DNA of 64,000 nt from Lytechinus pictus (Eukaryota > Echinodermata > Echinoidea > Temnopleuroida > Toxopneustidae). Shown piece by piece: positions 26,401 to 39,000 of the stretch. Positions within the stretch are counted from its first letter, which is position 1, and the number at the start of each line of letters is the position of its first letter. The DNA is taken from contig NC_087261.1 in the NCBI RefSeq assembly GCF_037042905.1, positions 25,192,317 through 25,256,316 of the forward strand, read 5' to 3'. The translations under genes and the position numbers were made by a program. The notes under the pieces were generated by a model. The model saw only the letters and a program-made list of their open reading frames with translations. It did no database searches and had not been told where the DNA came from.

Positions 26401-28576
26401 ATTAATAAACATGATATTTTCTGGAGATAAGTTGAGCCACAAAAACTATGTACAAAATGTATGCGGGAAGAACCAGCATGTTATTTTTTTAAAGTCTTTT
26501 CACTTGCTAATTCTCTATAAATACTAACATCCTCTAAAAGAAAAATAACTGCCATGTGAATTTGCTCCTTTCTGCCTGCATATTGATCGGGTTTGTTAAG
26601 GTTTTTTTTATATACACTACATTACCAATAGAATTACCATGGCTCAACTTGCCCCATGTTTGCTAGCTCAACTACCCCAGTCCGAACACATTTCTTATGG
26701 ATCCATCATGTAAAAGACTATGACAAGAATGAAGATCCATACCTGGACTAACAATGTTCTTATGTCTTTACTATATTCAAAGACTTGTGTGGGTAAAAAG
26801 CACTTAAAGGGGAATCCAACCCAAATAAAAACTTGTTTTTATGAGGAAAAGAAAAATCAGACAAGTTGATTGGTGAAAGTTTGAACAATATTGGACAAAC
26901 AACAAGAAAGTTATGAATGTTTAAAAGTTGTAAATATTGGTAATCACTATACCAATGGAGATTTCAAATTGGCCGCATATGGGATGTCATAGTGATGTAA
27001 GGCAAGGACTACTCTTCCATGTACTCCAAAACATATTATGGCAAAAATGTCATTTTTCCCAAAAGTTTTATTTCAAATTATATTTTTCTTTCATGGGGAC
27101 ATAAAACAATATACTACCTGGGTTATATTTAGATTACTGCCCCAGGGGAATGGGTACTTAGGAGAAAACCACAAATCCCTGATAATAAAGTACATGGCCT
27201 ATGGGAAAGTTGTCCTTGCCCCTTGTCATAATTTACTGACCCAGTTGCCAATTTGAAATCTACATAGTATTAGTGATCTCAATTTTGAAGCAGCTATAAC
27301 TTTCTTATTACTTGTCCGATTTCTTTCAAACTTTCACCATTTTGTTTAATTTATTTTTCTCCTCCCCAACACAACATTTTACGACCAAGGCTGGATTCCC
27401 CTTTAATTTCACACCCTTTTTTTTTTACTTTTTTGGGCTGAAATGTGTCTTTTTTCCCTCTAAAAATTATAAAGTACTTTTTGTTTCAAATTTGAAAACA
27501 ATGTGGTGGGGTTAGGGGTTTGCCATGGGTCATCAATACATCACACCACCGCAATGTCTGACTCATTCATTATTGGCCTGGGGCTGGTGGCTCAACTTGC
27601 CTCTATGCTCAACTTACCCCGCCTTCCCCTACTCTTTTACAGGTATTTTTTCAGGTTGCCCTTGAAGGTGGTCACTGAAGTCTGGGTTTTCAAACTCTGA
27701 GGGAGAGAATTTCACAGACTAGGCCCTGCATGAGCAAAGGCCTGTTCCCAGCATGGTTTCTTAGCGACTGGAATTTGTAAGAGATTAGATGATGAGGATC
27801 GTAAATTTCTTGAGGGTTGGTAATTATGCATCAAAGACATATTGTAACTGGGGGAGGTTCCATTGACTATATGAAAAATCAAAAGAAGGTTTTTACTTCC
27901 ATCGCAACCTAGCCCCATGGCAGGTGTTGAATTCTGTCCATAAGGTGTGGCCCTCATTGATATGCTTGCTCCTGTGAATCCTAACTGTCTGCAAATGACG
28001 ATGACATCATTGATGTCAAGATTTATTCCACATGTCGTCTCCCAATTGCCGCCATCTTGCTTGACCTCTACTGTACCTTTATTAGATACTGGGCCACCAA
28101 CCAGTTGTACATCTATCAAGAAAGGGCAACGTGGTAAAATGAATATGAATCTAGGAGAGAACTAAATTTGAAATGAAACAACTTCTTCCAAGTTCCAACT
28201 GTCACCCATCCCCTACAGACAATATAGTTGTATTAGATTTTCATAAACACAGAAAATATCTGATCACTATAGCGAGTTTTACCTTAATAGAGATTCCGAT
28301 AAAATTACATTGAGATTAATTAAGTTATAATGTGTCTTTATTTGTATTATTTTTAAATTTATTATTTAATCACTTCAATGTACCAACTCATCAAGCGCAT
28401 TAGGGCGATCTAAACCTTTTACATACATGGTGCCGTGTAATTAATTCTGTATAAATAATAACATGATACTTCACACTCAGGATTCGTTTACCTGTTATGA
28501 CGCATCGGACCATGTGGTTACTGTACTGCATTAGAAGAACCGTTAGGAATACGAGGGTGATCCGATACAAATCCAT
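18427..28576 (-). CDS. Gene 2: SRCR-WSC transmembrane receptor with long multi-tyrosine tail (complete)
   Basis: Eight exons join in frame to 613 codons: 28492-28576 (signal peptide, [11 protein letters not shown]), 27897-28112 and 24629-24706 (SRCR), 22598-22891 (WSC, eight cysteines), 21802-21843 and 20247-20549 (stalk), 19563-19635 (membrane helix [20 protein letters not shown], then CFTRR) and 18427-19174 (tail). All introns are GT-AG; ectodomain exons are phase 1-1. The predicted product is a single-pass type I surface receptor. The 248-aa tail has 12 tyrosines, including YDEI (Src-type SH2 site), repeated Y-x-x-P motifs (YTMP, YTAP, YAMP) and YDEM (YxxM, PI3K p85 type), and ends in LYTM. 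The stalk exon carries long Ser and Pro runs from a trinucleotide repeat. Ligand and function are inferred from domains only. Its head resembles gene 1 and its tail resembles gene 3. Confidence 0.87.
20310..20480 (-). repeat. (TCA/CCA)n coding microsatellite in gene 2 stalk
   Basis: Runs of GAT and GGT on the plus strand read as TCA (Ser) and CCA (Pro) in the gene 2 stalk frame. They give runs of up to 11 Ser and 6 Pro. The gene 3 stalk exon has only a short remnant. Length variation here would change the receptor stalk in whole codons. Confidence 0.85.
23213..23648. mobile_element. TTAA-flanked MITE, AAAGGACAAGTCCACCCC family
   Basis: It begins TTAAAGGACAAGTCCATCCC and ends with an inverse TTGGACTTTACCTTTAA. 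Subterminal AAAAAGAGACAAATCC pairs with GATTTTTCTCC. The TTAA at each end suggests a piggyBac-type target site. It lies in the gene 2 intron between the SRCR and WSC exons. Confidence 0.75.
24986..25200. mobile_element. Fragment of the TAGAGAGTTTTC MITE family
   Basis: It starts TAGAGAGTTTTCGCAATCAC and continues with CTCTCTACAACGCACCAATT and ATGGCTAAGAGGCTTTTATC, matching 46427-46717 and 63029-63353. I could not find the right-hand terminal repeat, so the end is approximate. It lies in the gene 2 intron between the two SRCR exons. Confidence 0.55.
26804..27406. mobile_element. 603-bp TTAA-flanked MITE (AAAGGGGAATCCAACCC family)
   Basis: The left end TTAAAGGGGAATCCAACCC pairs with the right end GGCTGGATTCCCCTTTAA. 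The interior is internally palindromic (ATTGGTAATCACTATACCAA) and non-coding. It is in the gene 2 intron between the SRCR exons, which helps make that intron 3.2 kb against 430 bp in gene 3. Confidence 0.75.
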
Positions 28577-29689
28577 TTCTAAATCATATACAATCAGCGG
28601 CAAATCTGCAGATCAATTGAAATTTGGGGTGAATATCAGAATTACAACTTAAATAGTGGTTTCGGGACGTTCTGAGCAGAAGAAAAATATTTTAGAGACG
28701 AACCATTGTGTGTTATCAGTGATAAAACTACATTCTGTCTTGTTTGAAACTAGTGACCGATACCAACAAGCACGGGCGACGAATTCGTGATGCTTTTGGT
28801 TCCTTGATAGGCGTACAAGACGAAACCTAATAGGAAGATGTACAAAACTCGAAATTCTATGGGAGACACGTCGAAACCAAAACCACCTTCTGCTAACAGT
28901 GGATTTTGGATGAAAAAGTTTTATCAAAATACGAGATGTGAAGTAAAGCGGACAAACCATGAACAAGTTCTGAATTTGTGAACTTTGGTAACAATGAAGG
29001 TTTTATCATCTTTGGAAATTGCATGCATGACCAAATGCTATATTGTAACGTAGGGCAAGAACTCATTGATTTGTTCTAATACATAACATGACTAATGTAT
29101 CCTATTTATCAAAAGCTATTGGAGCATAATAATTTATTTTAACACCATCTATCCCTTTTCAATTGCTTATTGCTTGCTGTCCGAAGTGCATGACGAATGG
29201 ACAATAGTGCCTATCGCATAATAATTTACTCAACGTTCTTATCATTATTATTATGAATATTATTGTTATTATTGAATTCATTATACTATTATTTTCATTT
29301 ATTATTATCATTTAATATTATTATTATTATTATAATTATTATTATTATAATTATTATTATTATAATTATTTTTATTTGATATTTACATAGTCATAGTCTC
29401 ATTCCCTTGAATCTTGTACCATTGTTCTCTTCACATTATTTTCTCCCGTTTTCCGTCGCACACAACTCGATTTACTACCTAGGCTAAATTCCGCTTTATT
29501 ATAGAGCCCCCCCCCCCCCACGCACACAGAAAAAAATGGGGAAGTTAATTTACAAGAAAAAATGATAAATCTGAAAGTTGCATGGGCGATTGTTTTTTCA
29601 GTCAAAGACAAACAATTAGAAAGTCAAATACATTTATAAAATGGTACAGAAAGGATCATCAGGACAAAAAAAACAAATCCATGGCAGTT
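28577..29689. other. Upstream flank of gene 2, with ATT microsatellite
   Basis: Non-coding AT-rich sequence where the promoter and 5' UTR of gene 2 should lie. The first about 100 bp resemble the gene 1 flank. An (ATT)n-rich stretch occupies about 29240-29370 and a C run lies at 29508-29519. No core promoter motif is convincing. Confidence 0.4.
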
Positions 29690-30680
29690 AAATTCCCAAT
29701 AAAAGGGATGATTGTCTCTATCGCTTGTCACTTAAATAAAAGTTTGCAATTTGAGAAATCAGTATTCCTACTTATTTGATACTGTTTTAAACAGTCACAA
29801 TTTTTTTATTCATTGTCAGATTCTGAGAAACTTCTACCACTTTGTATTACGCCCCCCCCCCTTAATATACATCCTTAACATTATCATTCTCATCATAAGA
29901 ATTTATTCTATCTGCAGTTCGAGCATATCTAATAATCGAAAAGAAATATATTTTCCCTCCTTATACAGTATATGCATGTAAATGTATACATTCATAATTT
30001 TGATAGTGACAATGATACATGTAATTTGAATGTTTTTGTAACGAATTTATACCCTAAAATGACATTCGAAATAATGAAAAAATATTTACCATTATTCCTA
30101 ATTAATTCTCCATGTCTTTCTTGTCTCTTGCAATCAATCCAATAATCATCTGCTAACAAGTTAAAACAGCTGTCGTGTATGATAATACTATACTTGCGCT
30201 ACTACTGTTGCTTTTCGCAATACTGTTCAGCAATGTATCTATGAATCCTGCAAATTAATCGTTGGATCGTTGACATACAACAGGTGCACGAGTGTCAGAA
30301 AACCCACATCCAAGAATCCACCTTTCGCCTTGTAAACGATATGGGATAAGACTTGGTTTCACAAAATTACCATCTTAACGAATATGCGGCAGTCCAATTA
30401 CGCATTTCAAATTGTTTTTAACAAATATTCCATAGTATTACAGAAAGCACAGTTTGAGTAACATGGCCTAGAACATTGTTCATTTTGGCATTCCTTTTTT
30501 TGTGTCATAAAGGAGCAGCCTTTTGTTTGATTCATATAAGCCACCCAAAATTATTGAACCAATAACGGAACAATAGTTTACCCGATTCATTTTCAAAATC
30601 AAGTTCCTCTTTTGGGAACACATATTCAACATAATATTTATAGCATATTTGTAAAACGTTTGACAATCATGAATTGACAT
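29690..30680. repeat. Intergenic block shared by all units (unit 2 copy)
   Basis: Collinear with 9480-10480, for example TCGCTTGTCACTT, AAACAGTCACAA and AATTTTGATAGTGACAATGA. Its end also matches 44020-44240 and 60610-60810. Reading frames are not conserved between copies. Confidence 0.6.
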
Positions 30681-30789
30681 TTGTTCGTATAATAACTTGT
30701 TTCCCCAAAAGATAAAAGTGCATAAAATTGTACTTCGTCATTCGTATATCTGGAGCCTCTTATTTGTTATCATCATTTTGTTATGATTA

Positions 30790-31021
30790 CAGTAAGTAGC
30801 AGTCGTAGTAACAGAAGTAGTAGTAGTAGTAGTAGTAGTAGAAGTAATAGTAGTAGTATTAGTAGTAGTAGTAGTAGAAATAATAGTAGTACCAGTAGTA
30901 GTATTAATAGGATTATTATTAGAAGTAGTAGTAGTAGTAGAAGTAGAAAAAGAAGTTGTAGTAATAGCAGTAGCAGTAGTAGTACTAGTAGTATTAGTAG
31001 TGGTAGTAGTAGTAGTAGTAC

Positions 31022-31083
<62 letters not shown>

Positions 31084-31119
31084 ATAGTAGTATTACAGTA
31101 GTAGCAGAAGTAGTAATAT

Positions 31120-31176
<57 letters not shown>

Positions 31177-31280
31177 TAGTAGTAGTAGTAGTAGTAGAAA
31201 TAGTAGTAGTACCAGTAGAAGTATTAATATGATTAGTAGTTCTAGTAGTAGTAGTAGTAGAGTAGTAGTAGTAGTAGTAG
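30790..31280. repeat. (AGT)n microsatellite, about 490 bp
   Basis: Near-continuous AGT/TAG triplets with occasional AAT, ATT and ACC interruptions. A palindromic element (31281-33683) is inserted at its right edge and the triplet tract resumes beyond it. Confidence 0.9.
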
Positions 31281-31394
31281 GTGTGTTGCTAAACTTCGAG
31301 TCACGAGTTTCGAGTCTCGAGTTTCCCAAATTTCATTGGAATTGGTCATTAAAGACCCTTGCTTTCAATTGCTTTTAAGCCGCTATTATCCACA

Positions 31395-32224
31395 TATGAA
31401 GAGCTCACTTGCAAAAGGGGTTAGGTCCATTTTTTATCAAATTTGATTTTTGGTCTCAATGTATAGATTTTTAGTAGCTCTATAAGATGATACCAAAGAA
31501 AAGTTGAAATTCCTATTTAAAAGTGATCAAAAATGGCAAAGAAAACTCACTTTTTTTTCAAAATGGGTTAGGTCCATTTCAGTTTAGTTGCAAAAGGGAT
31601 TAGGTCCACACCGAATTTTTTTTGGAAAAAAATATTTTAAAAAATATGAATAAAGGTAGATTTCTTTTATACCCAATTTTATGTTGTCATGGTAGGGAAT
31701 CTTGAAAATTTAGTTTCGCATAAGAATGTGCAATATAGGAGAATTAAAAAAAATGATTTTCTTGGAGTGGACCTAACCCCTTTTGCAAACAAACTCTTCT
31801 GAAGAGCTCATTTGTCAAAAGGGGTTAGGTCCATTGTTCATAAATTTTATTGTTTTCTGTCTTAAAACCTCTAAATGTTTAGTCGCTATGATGAAAACAA
31901 AGAAAATTTGAAATTTACATGAAAACGTGAAAAAAGTGGCAAAGAAAAATCACTTTTTTAATCAAAATAGATTGGATTCATTTCAGTTTACTTGCAAAAG
32001 GGCTTAGGTCCACAATGATCATTTTTTTAAGAACTTATAGAAAAAAATTGAAGACAGGTAGATTTCATTTATACCCAATTTTATGTTCACATGATAGGGT
32101 AGTACATCATGACAATTTAGTTTCTCATAAGAATATTGCAGTAAGTGAGAATAAAAAACATGTTTTTTTCTCAGAATGGTCCAAAGTAGACCTAAGCCCT
32201 TTTGCAACTAAACTCTTCATATTA
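31395..32224. mobile_element. Inner MITE, (TTGCAAAAGGGGTTAGGTCC) family
   Basis: TATGAAGAG and then TTGCAAAAGGGGTTAGGTCC at the left pair with GGTCCAAAGTAGACCTAAGC-type sequence and CTCTTCATA at the right. A second internal copy starts at about 31800, so it is a head-to-tail dimer of about 410 bp units. It splits the left arm of the surrounding palindrome. Confidence 0.65.
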
Positions 32225-32689
32225 GCGAAATTATGCACGTAAAACACTTTTACTCTGGTGCCGCTAAAATCTTCTAAGGACATAAAAGGAAATGAAGTTG
32301 ACATGTTGCAAGCTTGTAATTCCATTTGGGCAAAATATGCTTTATCTTTTCTCAGATAATCGAAGCGAGCTACATGTATGCAGTAGAAGATGATTTAACT
32401 TCTCGATTGGACGATTATAAAAAGATATGCAGTTAAAGGCTGGAGAGTACGAGTATGTAGCCTCCCGCGATTAATATAGAAATTATTGCTAAAAACACTA
32501 TGAATAAATTTAATTTAAAAAGGGCTCTATAATGACATAAACAAAAATAGTAGGAAAAATAATTTTGATGGCTTTGTAAAAACAATTTCAAGGTCTATCT
32601 ACTACTACTCTCAACAAAGTTTAAGAAATCGAGTGAGAAAGACGAGACTCGAATTTTGTAAAAATTGTAAATAGATACAATTATAATAT

Positions 32690-33190
32690 TTTGTTAATAG
32701 TAGTAGATAGGCCCTGACATTCTATTTACAAATCAATCAAATTTATTGCTCCTAGTATTAGTATTAAAGAACAGCGCTTTTAACTCGAATTTTGAAAAAT
32801 TCGAGTCTCGCCTTTCTCATCCGAATTATAATATTTTGTTAATAGTAGTAGATAGGCCTTGACATTCTATCTACAGATCAATCAAATTTATTGCTCCTAC
32901 TAGTAGTATTAAAGGACAGCGCTTTTAACCCGAATTTTTGAAAAAATCGAGTCTCGCCTTTCTCGTCCGAATTATAATATTTTGTTAATAGTAGTAGATA
33001 GGTCTTGACATTCTATTTACAAATCAATCAAATTTATTGCTCCTACTATTAGTATTAAAGGACAGCGCTTTTAACTCGAATTTTGTAAAAATTCGAGTCT
33101 CGTCTTTCTCATCCGATTTCTGATACTTTGTTTATAGTAGAAGATAGACCTTGACATCCCTTTTACAAAGCAATCAAAATTATTTATTCT
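32690..33190. repeat. Tandem repeat, about 150-bp unit, four copies
   Basis: Units start near TATAATATTTTGTTAATAG and include ATTTATTGCTCCTA, GGACAGCGCTTTTAAC and a TCGAGTCTCG inverted motif. The fourth copy is degraded. It occupies the loop of the surrounding foldback element. Confidence 0.75.
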
Positions 33191-33685
33191 ACTATTGGCG
33201 GAAACGTGTATTTAACGATTTTTGTTTATGTCATTACAGAGCTTTGTTTTTTCCTTATTCCTTTGATTCATAATGTTTTAGCCACAATTTCTTCATTAAT
33301 CGCGGGAGGCAAACACTTCTCATGGCTATTCTCCAGCCTTTAACTGCGTAACCTTTCATAATCATTCAATCGAGAAGTTTAATCATATTCTCTTAAAGCT
33401 CGCTACGATTAGCTGAGAAGAGGGTAAGCACGTTTGCTCCAATCAATTCTTAAAAAGAATTACAAGCTTGCAACATATCAATGTCATTTCCTTTTATGAT
33501 TTTAGCGGCATCAGAGTAAAAGTGTTTTACGTGCGTGACAGAAAGATTTCGCAAATACGTGAGAAAAAGCGGCTGAAAAGTAATAAAGTCTTTAATAACT
33601 TATCCACTGGAATGCTGGCAACTCAAGACTCGAGACTCGAATCTCGAAACTCGAAACTCGAGACTCGAAGTTTAGCAACACACTA

Positions 33686-33928
33686 GTAGTGGTAGTAGAA
33701 GTAGTAGCAAAAGTAGTAGTAGTAGAAGTAGTAGAAGTAGTAGAAGTAGTAGAAGTAGTAGTAGTAGTAGTAGTAATAGTAGTAGTAGTAGGAGGAGGAG
33801 GAGGAGCGAAGTGGCAATGAAATATAAAATACTGCATCGGTATTAAAAGATATGTAGAAAATATAGTAGTAGGAGGAGGGGGAGTAGGAGTAGTAGTAGT
33901 AGTAGTGGTAGCAGTAGTAGTATTACAT

Positions 33929-33986
<58 letters not shown>

Positions 33987-34045
33987 GAGGAGGAGGAGGA
34001 GCAGGAGGAGCAGGAGCGAAGTGGCAATGAAATATAAAATACTGC
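33686..34045. repeat. AGT/AGG microsatellite with a duplicated unique segment
   Basis: The AGT triplet tract resumes right of the palindromic element. A unique 45-bp sequence (GCGAAGTGGCAATGAAATAT and on to ATACTGCA) occurs at about 33807 and again at about 34015, so the tract has been duplicated. Confidence 0.7.
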
Positions 34046-34079
34046 AGATATGTAGAAAATAAAGTTATTTATTTGCTAT

Positions 34080-36040
34080 AAATAAAAATGAACCTGTGCA
34101 CCCTAATAAATATACCAGCCCATATATAATTCATCTATTATTTCAAGGCAGTTCATATTCAAACTTTTATACACAAGAAACGGATGCATACATTATCATT
34201 CTCCACACAAAAAAATTGTGCTAAAAATCATCACATAAATAAATTAGTTTCAAAATGGAATCTTTTATTAACAACAGAAATAGTAATAAAAGTGAGGAAT
34301 TAAAATGCAAAATATCGATTACAAGATGACATGATACAGATATTTTAACCAAGCTTCTGTAGAATATCGAGACGGGCTAATCATCCTAAAACGGATACTA
34401 GACACTATTTCGACCAATTTCTAAGCTCCCCTTAACTTATCAATTTCGTACAAATTACATATCCGTTTTCTCAATACTTTCTATTACTGTTTATGTTATC
34501 AATTTATTTTAATATATATATTTATATACATATACATGCACAATTAAGGAGAGCACATACTGTAAACGTAATGTAAACTCAATATAAAAGCTATGACTTT
34601 ACATTGGCTACGACTTTATCAGTTCAAAATACACGTAGATTGTGATGCCGATATGAAATACAGTAACTCTGACAGAAAATCCTTGTAACAACTTTAATTC
34701 CTCTTCATGAAAAAATGAAAGAATGCATTGGGGTAATTCATACTATATATTCCCCCCATTATTATACTATGAATTACATGGACTTAAATTGAATCCAGAT
34801 CAGAATGATGTAAACAGTGACCAGTCAAACACTGGCTATAATTTAAACGCAAAACCTATATTTCTTAATCTCAAAGGATTTAGATTCAAATATTTTCAGA
34901 TTTAATCTATCAAAATTCAGTAATTGACTGCTCCCTAATGACAGCAAGTCTGAATTCAAATTTAAGTGTAAAGATTCAAAAACAAGGAATTATTACAGGA
35001 ATCCTTGAATGATACAAATATGTATACTGTGCGTGAATAACATGTCATTTTCGAAATCAAAGGTTTTCCCCCTTTTGTATATCCTACATTTTACAATCTT
35101 GTTTATAAAAATGTATGAAAATATATATCAAACATTAGAAAACAATTCTGAATAGAATGCGTAGTAAGCAATGCGATAACGATAATATTACGTAGTACTG
35201 ATATCTACCTGATTTGCAGAGTGACCCGTTCACCAAAATAAAAATAAGTGCTTTAACATCAACCAATACAGTAGGTAAGAACACAACCAAGATCAGTTTA
35301 AATAGGTAATATCATTTATGCCTCGTTTACATTTGCTATGTATTTCTGTCATCTTTCATGGTTATATGAATCTACTGCATAATCAGATAATTGATCCACT
35401 ACAATTAGCTTTGATCACTGCATAAACCATTCAGCACATTGCGTTTTTCAGCGAACTAACATAAGATATTAAGATTTCCCATATTCTGCATAATATATGT
35501 CTGAAGTACACAAAAGTGGCTATTTGTCAGAGCGTATTTTTATAAGCATTATTAAAAAGAGATGTATACAATGGATCCCCATATCTTCATCATTGTTCTT
35601 TGCTGCAATTTTGGTTGTTATGCATCGTCAAAATACATTAGCTGATCAGTTAGTGTAATCATCGTGAAGATGAAATTATCCTTATTTTAGTACAAAAAGA
35701 AGATGAATTTATCTTTTCTGTTGTTAATATAGTATTTGTACAATTATGTTTGTATTTATTAGTATTCATTTGACAATTCTGTAATAAGATACATGTACAT
35801 TTCTACAACTTGTTTCCTTTTGTTTACATTTTATGTCTTGAAGGAACGCAGTTTTTGAATGAACAGGAAAGTGTAGAGAAATTAAGTAAAAGCAAAATAA
35901 TAATTGTGTGGATGATTGTGTACAGCTTTGTAAATTCCAAATCTAACGATCGTTTTTACGACATTCTAAAACAAAAATATTTTTAGAAAATTTTTCATTC
36001 ATTTACCATATTTACTGTTACTTAACCAACACCTCTTTAT
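34080..36040. repeat. 3' flank of gene 3, paralogous to the gene 2 flank
   Basis: Collinear with 16900-18426, with an extra stretch at about 35090-35790 absent from the other copy. No conserved ORF. It contains the 3' UTR of gene 3 and spacer. Confidence 0.6.
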
Positions 36041-39000
36041 CTACATAGAATACATTTCGTTTTCAACCATCTCCATTTCATCAAACTGATCACCAGAAAA
36101 GGAGTCATTAGCTATAGCGTAGAGATCCTGATCACCATCGTACCCATCCGGCTTTCCTCGGGATTTATCGGGCATCGCGTACAAACTGCCGACATCTTCC
36201 GACGTATCATCCGAAGTGTTGTTCCGGTTTCCATTCTTATCTGGCATAGCATACAGACTGTCTATATCTTCCGAGGTGCCGTTTCGTTCGCTGTTCTTAT
36301 CGGGTGCAGCGTAAACGACGCTCATTCTGTCGGCCATTCTCGCCGAGGTGGTTGGCTGCTTAGAATTTTCAAAAGAAGAGTAAGGTGCAATTGCGATATT
36401 AATTTCGTCGTAGCCGTCCTGTGCTCCGTTTCCGTTCTTGTCAGGCGTGGCGTGCAGGACGCTTAATCGGTCGTTGCTGTTCTGTTTCATCGCAGTGGTG
36501 CCACAAGAAGCATATGACGTCAGTTCTGTGTCTGGGATTTCATCCATTGTCCCCTCATATATATTCGATGGTTTCCTAGGATTTAGATTAACAAGGAGAA
36601 CGTTCTTGACACCTTTAGAAGAACTCGCGTTACTGTGTGTTTGTGCCCCAGGTTGGAAACCTCTGGCAGACGGTGCCTCTGCAACTGCACCGTTGGGGAT
36701 ACCGAAGTCGTTTATCTCATCGTATGCTGGAGGCATGCTGACTGGAGTCAACGTCGCTCTTTGTGACGAGGCGATACCCTTTGTCCTCTGCTGTGACCTT
36801 TAATGGAATATTGGATACAATTATGGAAAATAAGAAATATTCATAGTTTTCATAACGGGGTATCCTACATTTGTTCCTTTGTTCTTGTTTGTTTTTATTA
36901 TGACATTGATATGGTTTCTTTTCAATTACAAGGTTGAGCAGTATCTGGTTGCTTAATTTTCCATTAATGTACCAGTGTTTAAGAAAGGCAAAAACATGAC
37001 AAAGCAAATTCGAGAGTTGTTATCAAATTTAGCTTTGTTTTGATACCGACTTAATATCGTAGCAATCGTAATCTTTGATATATTTTAGAATGATTTTACA
37101 TGTGAGGAATTCTAACAGTTATTCTCAAATTTATATTTGTTGTACTACCATTTTATGTATTAAATAAAATTGCTACAGACCTTCTCTTTCTGATACATGC
37201 GATGGCGACGATGATTATGATGATGATTATAACAGCAGCAACAGCTCCGCCAATCCCTGCATATAAGCCTGATTAAATCAACAATACCGATCATTCCACG
37301 AGATTATTCATTTAAAATGATCATATAAGTATTCTTAATAGGGAACTGTGACAAACCTGCGTGAAGTAACATGTTCCTGAGTGAAGCCTATTTTCAAGTT
37401 TTTAAATTCAGTTTGATTAGTCTGCAACATACATTCATCACACTCTAATTGCAGTACGATGGTTGTCATGGGAGTTTTCTTCATCATGATTTGTTGTAAC
37501 CGGACTTGAGTTGCATTGGAATTGGAATGGATTGGGACTTGTTGATGAACATCATTTGATCACTATTAACTCAACACAAATTACATCCATTATCATTATA
37601 AATTTATCATTAATATTTCTTTCATTTTTAGTATTATCATCACTATCATTATCATCTTCATTATCATTATCGCTATTAGGTTTTGGTGTAAATATGATTC
37701 CTTGCTATTATGAAAAGATAGGGAAAAATCAGAGAAATTATAAAATAACGAAAGCACAAGAAGTGTAGGAATCACGTAAATCAAATTTGTAAGGTATTCA
37801 TTAAACTAGTTGAACTACCTGTGCTATTTCCCGCTGTGGGAAGATTGGACGTCCCTTGAGTTTTCAGAGATGATGAAACTGATGATGACGATGACAACGA
37901 TGTCGAAATCACAATTTCGTTACTTGTTGTGGCGGTCTGGTTGACGGTGACGGATGTCGTCGGTGGTGGTGAGGTAACTGTGTCAGATCAATAAACATTT
38001 ACATTGAATTCAGGACCAAATTTTTCTATCATTAGTCAATGGATAGAAATACATAAGTTGGCAATTTGAGCTAACAAAGTAGCGACATGTTTATCGAGAT
38101 TAGCCCAGCTCATTGTGCCATCATTGTAGATTAAGCATGATAAGGAGAGACGATTATTTCTTGTTTGAATATTACTTGGTAATTTGTTCAAGTTGCATTC
38201 GAAAGGACCATGAATTCCATTGACGGCCATTTTTTTTTACAACAGTAACAATAGAGAATATTAAAAAGCTGCCGTTTATGCAATCATACACTTTCCCTCA
38301 CCCTAAGAACCATGTCCTTTTTAAACAAATTACATGTAAAATCAACTGCATGTGCCAGATCCGGTTAAAGTTATATCACACCCAGTTTGTATTTTTTCTG
38401 AATTATTTAACATTATAAATGCTATGATTTCTTTGATTCTTAATCATAATGCAATTTTCTCTGCTATCTGTATGATAAGTGAAATAAAGATATACAGAAA
38501 TCAGGAACTGAAGTGATGGGAAATATAATTCTTGAATTGAACCTCAAGCATCATCAATTATCATGACATATGTAAATGCAAAAGCATGGTAACCATGTAT
38601 TGCTCTACTATACATTGTCTTCACTTGCCTGTGTTTGGATATTAGCCATCGAAATATTTCTATGGTGTTTAGTCCATTAGTCCTATTAATTCAAAAATTT
38701 AACTCTAATATTTCAAAACCCATATTTTTTCTAAAAATGATGATTCTGCATATTATGAAGATGCATTTCCACAATAGGTAGGGAAACATACCCATTGATT
38801 CAGTTGGCGTATTCATCGTTGTCATCGTGTCGGCTGATACTGTATTTCCATTTAAACGTTTTAAGGGAGTGAGACAATGAAATATAGTGAAGGGATCAAA
38901 TTAACACTTCTTCAGTCGAAATGAATAGCAAGCATTATAAACAAATTGTTAAATGTGAACGATTTAAAAAATAATGCACATGCGAACCAAACGATATATG

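Larger units (their letters stand above)
31281..33683. mobile_element. Nested palindromic (foldback) element inside an AGT microsatellite
   Basis: The left end GTGTGTTGCTAAACTTCGAG pairs exactly with the right end CTCGAAGTTTAGCAACACAC. Further in, 32215-32560 pairs with 33230-33560 (ACGTAAAACACTTTTACTCTG and its inverse). The left arm is interrupted by a second element (31395-32224). The centre holds a four-copy tandem repeat. There is no ORF of note. Both flanks are TAG triplets. Confidence 0.75.

Noticed and set aside
30783-31329. Poly-Ser and poly-Leu ORFs on both strands
   Set aside because: They are open only because the DNA is an (AGT)n microsatellite; no splice sites or homologous exon nearby.
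32690-33190. Regular repeats resembling a CRISPR array
   Set aside because: Units are contiguous about 150-bp tandem copies without short repeats and unique spacers, in a eukaryotic transposon.
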